From: an uncultured Saprospirales bacterium
GTDB lineage: Bacteria; Bacteroidota; Bacteroidia; Chitinophagales; JADIYW01
Reading direction: 5' to 3'
Length of the DNA: 19,716 bases
NCBI GenBank assembly: GCA_938008535.1
Contig: CALLKF010000153.1
Location: forward strand, 1 to 19,716
Position numbers and translations under genes: made by a program. The notes under the pieces are model-generated. The model saw only the letters and a program-made list of their open reading frames with translations, searched no databases and was not told where the DNA came from. Of this stretch, positions 13,529 to 19,716 are shown piece by piece. Position 1 is the stretch's first letter; every line of letters starts with the position of its first letter.

Positions 13529-13558
13529 ATGAATCTATCTAACAACTAAATTCAAACC

Positions 13559-16500
13559 TTATTTCAGTAATGTAACTGTTCCTTTTTTAGAAAGTATTTT
13601 TACATTATAGCATCTAAAACTGATAATATAAATATAAGAATCTACTAACGATTCTGCACCTTTATAAGTACCATTCCAACATTCATTAACATCATTTGCT
13701 TCAAATATTTTTTCATTCCAACGGTCAAATATTACCATCTTAAATTCTGATAAAACTGGTGGTGATAAAATACCAAAACAGTCATTGACTCCATCATTAT
13801 TTGGTGAAAAGGCAGTTGGAATAAATATAAAATTATCTCGGCATTCATCAATTAATTCAACCAGAATAGTATCGGTAGTTGTACAATTATTTTTATCTTT
13901 TACTTGTACAGAAAACAACGTAGTTGCTTTTATAATGGATGTTGGATTTCGTATAGAATCATTATTTACTGAAGAAGTTGCTGGCAACCAATTATAGCTC
14001 AACGTACCACTATGAGAAACACCTAATTGCACTTCTTGTTGATACTTCGCTTTTGGAATATCTACAGTTGCATCAATTACTGGCAAAGGATTTACTATTA
14101 TTGGCACCTCACCTGATTTACTGCAGCCATTTCCAAACCGAATTATAAACGCCAAATTACTTGTTGTTGTATTATTTACAACAATGCTATCTATATTATT
14201 TGTGGTAAAAGTATCGTTTCCGTTTTTCCAAAATACTGAATAATTAGTTGGTGAAATATGCAAATTAACTATACTGTTTTGTCCATAACAATATTCAACT
14301 TTAGGAATTGAAAAACCAATTGTATCTACATGAATGCGGATTGTATTACTTGATGCTATTGAATTTAACAAACAGGTTGCATTCGATTTAATTTGCACAG
14401 AAATCGCGTCATTATCATGCAATGTTGATGAAGTAAATACTGCATTATTTGTTCCGACTTGGATTCCGTTTAAATACCATTGATAAATTAAATTAGCACC
14501 AGTATTTTGTGCAGTTGCCGTAAATCGCACTAGTTGTCCATCGCAAATATTATTGGTATCGGAAACAATTGTTACGCTTTGAGAAAAATTAGGATTCACT
14601 GTTAAATTTGTTGAAACTATACTATCACAATTTTGGCTACTTTGAAGTGTATCAACATAATTTCCAGTTGTAGTATAAATATGTGTTCCAACCGTTACTG
14701 AATTTCCTTGGCAAACAATCAGATTTTGTGTAGTTCGTTTAATAGGATTTATGTTTACCGTTAAAACTATAAAACTATCACAACCTAATGATGTTGTCAA
14801 CGTATCTCTGAAAGTTCCTGCCGTCGTTATTGTTTGTCCGTTAAACGCAGTACTATTACCTTGACAAATGGCTCTGCTAATATTAGTAGTTGGTCGCGGA
14901 TTCACTTTAACAGTAAACAAAATAAAACTGTCGCAACCTAATGAAGTCGTTAACGTATCACGATAAACACCTGATGTAGTTATATTCAATCCGTTGAATG
15001 CAATACTACTGCCTTGGCAAATCGATTGCACAATATTTGTGGTTGGCTTTGGTTTAACTGTAACCGTTAATGCTATAAAACTATCACAACCTAAACTCGT
15101 CGACAAAGTATCACGATATACACCTGCAGTTGTGATGGTGTTTCCATTAAACGTAATTGAGTTTCCATTGCATATCGCTTGTGTAATATTTGTAGTTGGT
15201 GATGTTTTGATTGTAGTGGTTAAGACAATAAAACTATCACAACCTAAACTCGTTGTTAACGTATCTCGATACACACCTGCAGTTGTGATGGTGTTTCCAT
15301 TAAATACAATAGAGTTTCCATTACAAATTGCTTGTGTGATATTCGTCGTTGGTGATGATTTTATTGTAGTTGTTAAAACGATAAAACTATCACATCCTAA
15401 ACTCGTCGTCAACGTATCTCGATACACACCTGCTGTGCTGATCGTGTTTCCATTGAACACAATAGAGTTTCCATTGCAGATCGCTTGTGTAAGATTTGTG
15501 GTCTTAACAGAAGCAATCGTAATATCCATCGTTTTATTGGATGCACATTGTCCTGAATTTGGTGTAAAAGTATAGGTAGTTGTTCCAACAATTGAAGTAT
15601 TAATTGTAGTAGTTGGACTCCAAGCGCCAGTTATTAAATTATTTGAGGTAGTAGGTAAAGTTGGCGGCGTTGCATTCTGACAAATTGGATTAATTGCTGT
15701 AAAAGTTGGCGTTATTCCAGATGAAATAGTTACTGGTGCAGTAGTTGTAAATTGTGAACAACCACCACTTGCAGGAATAGTATATGTTACCGTATAAGAA
15801 TTTATTGTACTTGTATTTGGTGTAATTGCACCAGTAGCAGCATTAATACTTAATCCAGCAGGACTCGCTGAATAGGTTCCACCACTAGTTCCGGTTATTG
15901 TTACATTTTGCGAAGTTGTTATCGCATTACAAAATGTATTTGGTGAATAAGAAATAGTTGCCGAACCTGAACCAGATACTACTTGAATTTGTTTCGTGTT
16001 CGTTAAAGCATTTCCACAGGCGAAAACAGTATAAGTTATTGTATGCGTTCCAACGCCAGCAGTTGCTGGATTAAATGTTGAACCTGTCATTCCAGGTCCT
16101 GAAAATGTTCCACCAGTTGGACTGCCTGTTAAAGTAATAGATGTAGCTGACGAACAATATGGACCACCAGCACCAGAAATTATGGGTGCTGCACCAGCTC
16201 CTAAAACTTGGACCTTGAATGTATTGGCACAACCAGAACCTGTATAAGTAAGTGTATGATTTCCTATGCCTGCAGTTGACGGACTAAACACTGGATTCGC
16301 AATCCATGCTCCAAATAAACAAGAACCAGCTGTTGTAATTCCTGGACCAAAAAATTGTCCGCATTTTGGATTTGGATTTAAAGTAACATCTGCATCAGAA
16401 ACACAATAGGTTGGATTTAGATTTACAGTAGGTAAAGTTCCTGCAATTACTTTTATAACTCTAATTCCAGTAAAAGTTCCACAACCATTCGTAACAGAAT

Positions 16501-18454
16501 ATCGTACTGTATCATTTCCAACACCAGCAATAGCTGGATAAAAAGTATCATTTGAAACGCCTAGTCCAGAAAATGTTCCACCAACAGGTGTCGCAGTTAA
16601 TACCAACGGATTTGCACCAAGACAAAAATTATTTCCATTCAAAGAAATAGTAGCGTTTACAGGTGGATTCGTAGTTACGACCATATCATCTTGTGCTTTA
16701 CAACCATTTGGTGAAGTAACAACTACTCTATATACTGTATATCCAGCTGGACTTACGGTCGTTGTATTGCTGGCTCCAGTTTGAAATTGTGTTCCATTTG
16801 ACGGTGGAAAAACAACCGGATTTCTATAGAATGTATAAGTGCTTCCTGCAATTGCTGGCAATGCAGTTAATGTAAGAGGTGTTCCACAATATAATTGATC
16901 GAGGCCTAAACTAACTGCTGTTGCTTCTACAGTAATCGTTTTGCTAATATTTGCTGAACAAGAACCATTGACAACAGTAACTGAGATAGTGGTGTTAGAG
17001 GTTGGTGAAAAAATAGCAGCTGCACCTATCTGTCCGTCATTCCAATAATAAGCAGTTCCACCACCAGCAGTTATTGTTTGACTACTTGGCGAATAGTTGA
17101 AACTACCAAACAAACCTGGTGTTCTGCAAACAATTTGTGGATTGGTCATCGTCGGTGTTGGTGGCGCACCTAATGAAATATTGAAGTTTGAATTCATGTT
17201 GTTATTACACAAGTCATAGATATCCTGAACATGCACGGAATAACTTCCAGTTGTTAATGCTGGTGAAACAGAAATATCAATATTGTTCGTTCTACCGTTT
17301 ACACAATTGGTATTGACAATAGTAAACGTATGTCCTGCTAAAGTAAAATCGGTATTTTGTATCGTTGCGCATGAAACCCATTCTGAAAAAAGCACATGAA
17401 AATTAGTTGCATTTGAACAGTTTCCGGAATAGGCATTCGAAACTACTGGTGGCACCACATCAGTAATTGCAACGGATGATGCCTGCTTTTTAAATTCGAT
17501 TAAAAATCCATCATTTGAGCCACCATAAAAATTTACGCAAATTGCATATTGTCTTCCAACTGTAACATTTATTCTATTATTAAATCGATTACAATCAGAA
17601 CCTTTACTTTGATTAGAACAATCATTGGATGAACATGAACCATAATTTTCTGTACATAAAGTACTGTTCATGCCAGTTGTTCCAGTGTACAATGAAAAGT
17701 TACATGCTAACTCGTTACGCTTATTTGATTGACAACCATTGGTAATGTCCCAAAGTACAAAATCATAATCTGTTGAACCTTGTGGTGTAATCATAAAATC
17801 AAGCGGTCCAGAAGACTGTGGTGAAAAGGAATACCAAACAGAACCACCATTTCCTGTTCCACTGTAACACGAACCTTCATCATCGTAAATATTTCCTAAG
17901 TCAGTATATTGTCCTCCTAAAGCAACTGCAGTATTATTTTGGCATAATGGAATTGCATATGGACAATCACTTTCTGGCGGCGACAACATTCGTAACGCAG
18001 TATTATCTGGCTTTGGTATTAATTCATCAATATGCGCAATCCATCCTTTGGAATTATTATAATTTTGAGATGGAATATATTCAACCGTTAATTTTTCTCC
18101 ATTGATATTTTTTGTTTTTTCTATTTGATAAAATGTTTTTACTAAATTTTCGTCATCAACTTTATCGCCAGAATAAACTTTTATTTTTGCACCATTTGGC
18201 AAATCAATTTCAGTAAAATATAAACTTAAAACAAAACCAGGATTTGCAATAAAAGTAGTTACAGTATGCTTATTAGAAACTATTCCATTTTCGCCACCAT
18301 CATCAAAGAATTTAGTATTTCCAACCTGGTGACTGCAAGAAGAACAAGCATTAAAACTGATGGTGTATTTATCGACAGCTATATTTTCTGAGTGTAATTT
18401 GTTTGGTAAAAAAAATAAAAACAGAAGGACAAAAAAAGTAAAGAGTCTTTTCAT
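13559..18454 (-). CDS. Giant secreted repeat protein with gliding-motility/T9SS type B C-terminal domain
   Basis: 1631 residues. A signal peptide (MKRLFTFFVLLFLFFLPNKLHS) is followed by a CUB-like domain (about 28-150, with paired cysteines in FNACSSC), then a Cys-rich domain beginning DCPYAIPLCQ (about 160-330) with VWYSFSPQSSGPLDF. An SbsA-type Ig-like domain follows (VVPPVVSNAYSG onward, about 335-430), then PKD/Ig-like modules including three GGTFSG(P)G...AGVGTHTITYT units (about 600-826) and six 51-residue repeats (985-1290). It ends with FIFIPTAFSPNNDGVNDC...YIISFR...KGTVTLLK (1542-1631), the type B sorting domain (CHU_C/gliding-associated). That end directs secretion through the type IX system and often attachment at the cell surface. 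The role is probably adhesion or surface matrix; the ligand is unknown. A weak -7-like element lies upstream. Confidence 0.92.
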   Translation of the reverse strand: MKRLFTFFVLLFLFFLPNKLHSENIAVDKYTISFNACSSCSHQVGNTKFFDDGGENGIVSNKHTVTTFIANPGFVLSLYFTEIDLPNGAKIKVYSGDKVDDENLVKTFYQIEKTKNINGEKLTVEYIPSQNYNNSKGWIAHIDELIPKPDNTALRMLSPPESDCPYAIPLCQNNTAVALGGQYTDLGNIYDDEGSCYSGTGNGGSVWYSFSPQSSGPLDFMITPQGSTDYDFVLWDITNGCQSNKRNELACNFSLYTGTTGMNSTLCTENYGSCSSNDCSNQSKGSDCNRFNNRINVTVGRQYAICVNFYGGSNDGFLIEFKKQASSVAITDVVPPVVSNAYSGNCSNATNFHVLFSEWVSCATIQNTDFTLAGHTFTIVNTNCVNGRTNNIDISVSPALTTGSYSVHVQDIYDLCNNNMNSNFNISLGAPPTPTMTNPQIVCRTPGLFGSFNYSPSSQTITAGGGTAYYWNDGQIGAAAIFSPTSNTTISVTVVNGSCSANISKTITVEATAVSLGLDQLYCGTPLTLTALPAIAGSTYTFYRNPVVFPPSNGTQFQTGASNTTTVSPAGYTVYRVVVTSPNGCKAQDDMVVTTNPPVNATISLNGNNFCLGANPLVLTATPVGGTFSGLGVSNDTFYPAIAGVGNDTVRYSVTNGCGTFTGIRVIKVIAGTLPTVNLNPTYCVSDADVTLNPNPKCGQFFGPGITTAGSCLFGAWIANPVFSPSTAGIGNHTLTYTGSGCANTFKVQVLGAGAAPIISGAGGPYCSSATSITLTGSPTGGTFSGPGMTGSTFNPATAGVGTHTITYTVFACGNALTNTKQIQVVSGSGSATISYSPNTFCNAITTSQNVTITGTSGGTYSASPAGLSINAATGAITPNTSTINSYTVTYTIPASGGCSQFTTTAPVTISSGITPTFTAINPICQNATPPTLPTTSNNLITGAWSPTTTINTSIVGTTTYTFTPNSGQCASNKTMDITIASVKTTNLTQAICNGNSIVFNGNTISTAGVYRDTLTTSLGCDSFIVLTTTIKSSPTTNITQAICNGNSIVFNGNTITTAGVYRDTLTTSLGCDSFIVLTTTIKTSPTTNITQAICNGNSITFNGNTITTAGVYRDTLSTSLGCDSFIALTVTVKPKPTTNIVQSICQGSSIAFNGLNITTSGVYRDTLTTSLGCDSFILFTVKVNPRPTTNISRAICQGNSTAFNGQTITTAGTFRDTLTTSLGCDSFIVLTVNINPIKRTTQNLIVCQGNSVTVGTHIYTTTGNYVDTLQSSQNCDSIVSTNLTVNPNFSQSVTIVSDTNNICDGQLVRFTATAQNTGANLIYQWYLNGIQVGTNNAVFTSSTLHDNDAISVQIKSNATCLLNSIASSNTIRIHVDTIGFSIPKVEYCYGQNSIVNLHISPTNYSVFWKNGNDTFTTNNIDSIVVNNTTTSNLAFIIRFGNGCSKSGEVPIIVNPLPVIDATVDIPKAKYQQEVQLGVSHSGTLSYNWLPATSSVNNDSIRNPTSIIKATTLFSVQVKDKNNCTTTDTILVELIDECRDNFIFIPTAFSPNNDGVNDCFGILSPPVLSEFKMVIFDRWNEKIFEANDVNECWNGTYKGAESLVDSYIYIISFRCYNVKILSKKGTVTLLK
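14585..15502 (-). repeat. Six tandem 153-bp (51-residue) repeats within the T9SS cargo gene
   Basis: Units run 15502-15350, 15349-15197, 15196-15044, 15043-14891, 14890-14738 and 14737-14585. The period is exact: the LGCDSF-coding block recurs at 15386, 15233, 15080, 14927, 14774 and, diverged, at 14621. Consensus landmarks are TTNITQAICNGNS, FNGNTITTAGVYRDTL and LGCDSFI, with two Cys per unit, suggesting one disulfide each. The first three units are very similar in DNA as well as protein, and divergence increases toward the C-terminus. Confidence 0.92.
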
Positions 18455-18477
18455 GCTAGTTTATTTAGTAGTGCAAC

Positions 18478-18485
18478 TAAATATA
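18478..18485 (-). promoter_or_regulatory. Weak -7-like element for the giant T9SS cargo gene
   Basis: On the - strand TATATTTA matches TAnnTTTG at seven of eight bases, 23 bases before the ATG, with a TTG about 21 bases further upstream. It lies in the 102-base gap to the urocanase stop, which holds nothing else I recognise. Confidence 0.3.
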
Positions 18486-18556
18486 ATGAAAAAATTTTAC
18501 GATACCAATAAATGGTTAGTATAATATATTAGTGTTTAAGAAACCTTAATGATGTA

Positions 18557-19716
18557 CTAAATATTTATTCCAAATTGCTCACCTTTTTTAATGGCAATAT
18601 CGTAACCAGCATCTGCATGACGGAAAATTCCCATTGCTGGATCATTGAATAAAACTCTACGCAAACAATCATCAGCTCGGTCTGTGCCATCTGCTAATAC
18701 GACCATTCCAGCATGTTGCGAGTAACCCATACCAACACCACCACCATGATGAAAACTCACCCAAGTGGCACCACCTGATGTATTGCTTAATAAATTCAAC
18801 AAAGCCCAATCACTTACGGCATCGCTGCCATCCAGCATGCTTTCTGTTTCGCGATTCGGTGATGCTACGCTTCCGCAATCCAAGTGGTCGCGGCCAATAA
18901 CAATTGGTGCTTTCAGGATTCCTTTGCGTACCATATCGTTGAACATCAAACCAGCTTTTTCTCTTTCGCCTAAACCTAACCAGCAAATACGCGCAGGCAA
19001 ACCCTGGAAAGATATACGTTCTCGTGCATGATTTAACCAATTTATCATCGCTGTATTTTCAGGAAATAATTCTTTTAATGCTTCATCGGTTTCATAAATA
19101 TCCTGCGGATCGCCGCTTAGTGCTACCCAACGAAACGGTCCTTTGCCTTCACAAAATAACGGACGAATATACAACGGTGTGAAGCCGTGAAAATCGAACG
19201 CATTTTCTACACCTCCTTCTTTGGCAAATGCGCGAATATTATTTCCGTAATCAAAAGTAATTGCTCCTATGTCTTTATGCTTTAACATCAGTCTTACATG
19301 GCGCGCCATGCTTGCGATGGCTTTTTCAGTATACAAAGTTGGATTAGATTTTCTCAATGCCAATGCTTCTTCAAAAGTAATATCGTGTGGTACATAACCA
19401 TTCAGCGGATCGTGCGCTGATGTTTGGTCGGACAAGATATCAGGAATAATATTATCATCTAACAAACGCTGTAACAGATCGCCGGCATCCATCACCACAC
19501 CTATAGAAATCGCTTCGCCTTTTGCTTTCGCATCCAGTGCTTTGTCGCGCGCTTCTTCGTAGGTTTCAAACATGTAATCGATGTATTTTGTATCCAGTCG
19601 TTTTTGAATACTTGCCTTGTTGATATCAGCGCCTAAGTATGTGGCACCTGCCATCACGGCTGCCAATGGTTGTGCACCACCCATGCCGCCAATGCCTGAG
19701 CTAACCAGTAATTTTC
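18557..19716 (-). CDS. hutU: Urocanate hydratase, C-terminal part (5' end beyond the right edge)
   Basis: Converts urocanate to imidazolonepropionate, the second step of histidine degradation, using tightly bound NAD+ as an electrophile. The frame is open to the right edge (KLLVSSGIGGMGGAQPLA... at the boundary), so the start lies outside; about 386 residues are visible up to TAG at 18557. Visible landmarks are the dinucleotide-loop GIGGMGGAQP, DQTSAHDPLNGYVP, the urocanase signature FQGLPARICW with the active-site Cys (codon at 18985-18983), GRDHLDCGSVASPNRETESM, and the ending GYSQHAGMVVLADGTD...MGIFRHADAGYDIAI. No other hut gene is in view; partners may lie to the right. Its base composition is markedly richer in G+C than the rest of the window. 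Confidence 0.97.
   Translation of the reverse strand, partial: KLLVSSGIGGMGGAQPLAAVMAGATYLGADINKASIQKRLDTKYIDYMFETYEEARDKALDAKAKGEAISIGVVMDAGDLLQRLLDDNIIPDILSDQTSAHDPLNGYVPHDITFEEALALRKSNPTLYTEKAIASMARHVRLMLKHKDIGAITFDYGNNIRAFAKEGGVENAFDFHGFTPLYIRPLFCEGKGPFRWVALSGDPQDIYETDEALKELFPENTAMINWLNHARERISFQGLPARICWLGLGEREKAGLMFNDMVRKGILKAPIVIGRDHLDCGSVASPNRETESMLDGSDAVSDWALLNLLSNTSGGATWVSFHHGGGVGMGYSQHAGMVVLADGTDRADDCLRRVLFNDPAMGIFRHADAGYDIAIKKGEQFGINI

Noticed and set aside
14585..15502. CRISPR-like or mobile repeat array
   Set aside because: The period is 153 bp with no unique spacers and every unit is translated in frame as a 51-residue module, so it is a protein repeat.
14994..15575. A long open frame (193 codons) on the + strand, antisense to the T9SS cargo repeats
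   Set aside because: It repeats with the same 153-bp period as the genuine gene on the other strand and encodes an unnatural Val/Ile-rich repeat; it is an artefact of the sense repeats lacking stops in that frame.
18765..19040. Open frames on both strands inside the urocanase gene
   Set aside because: They are out-of-frame or antisense shadows of a highly conserved, GC-richer coding region and encode no recognisable protein.

Overview
The window looks like a chromosomal segment of a low-GC member of the Bacteroidota. Several things point that way. There is a 1631-residue secreted protein ending in the gliding-motility/T9SS type B C-terminal domain. Promoter-like elements match the Bacteroidota TAnnTTTG (-7) and TTTG (-33) patterns, Shine-Dalgarno sequences are weak or absent, and lipoboxes are of the x-S-C type. 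A C-x2-C plus membrane-anchor protein typical of the phylum and both enzymes of the carboxynorspermidine polyamine route are also present. I cannot place it below phylum with confidence; Chitinophagales or a related order is my guess. No tRNA, rRNA, CRISPR array, insertion sequence or phage gene is visible.

Layout from left to right. (1) 1-1160, + strand: the C-terminus of a large membrane protein, then a small outer-membrane beta-barrel-like protein closed by a bidirectional terminator. (2) 1213-3271, - strand: two overlapping tandem DUF1232/YkvA membrane proteins and carboxynorspermidine decarboxylase (nspC). (3) 3467-6455, + strand: a compact redox-flavored cluster of an exported thioredoxin-like protein, an ApbE-type flavin transferase, a DUF4266 lipoprotein with a Cys-Gly-Cys tail, and a DUF3570 putative outer-membrane protein with a His/Asp-rich loop. 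(4) 6456-10115, - strand: adenine deaminase, carboxynorspermidine synthase, and a membrane-anchored Cys-rich gene interrupted by an in-frame stop. (5) 10216-12560, - strand: a probable operon of a lysophospholipid acyltransferase, an atypical extended SDR and an O6-methylguanine-DNA methyltransferase. (6) 12653-13528, + strand: a PI-PLC-X-like lipoprotein. (7) 13559-18454, - strand: the giant T9SS cargo, containing six 51-residue repeats. (8) 18557 to the right edge, - strand: the C-terminal part of urocanate hydratase, with clearly higher GC than the rest.

Most of the window is ordinary housekeeping and surface biology. Polyamine synthesis is split between nspC (2135-3271) and the dehydrogenase (8151-9353), about 5 kb apart. 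The most interesting unit is the thioredoxin-ApbE-DUF4266-DUF3570 cluster. As far as I know it has no established function, yet it combines a thiol-redox protein, a flavin transferase, a cysteine-tailed lipoprotein and a barrel with a putative metal-binding loop. Other points worth a second look are the nonsense-split gene at 9471-10115, an identical 17-base near-palindrome found once between genes and once in frame inside that gene, four tandem GAATTNNN octamers in the probable leader of the carboxynorspermidine synthase gene, and the SDR that lacks its catalytic Tyr/Lys pair.
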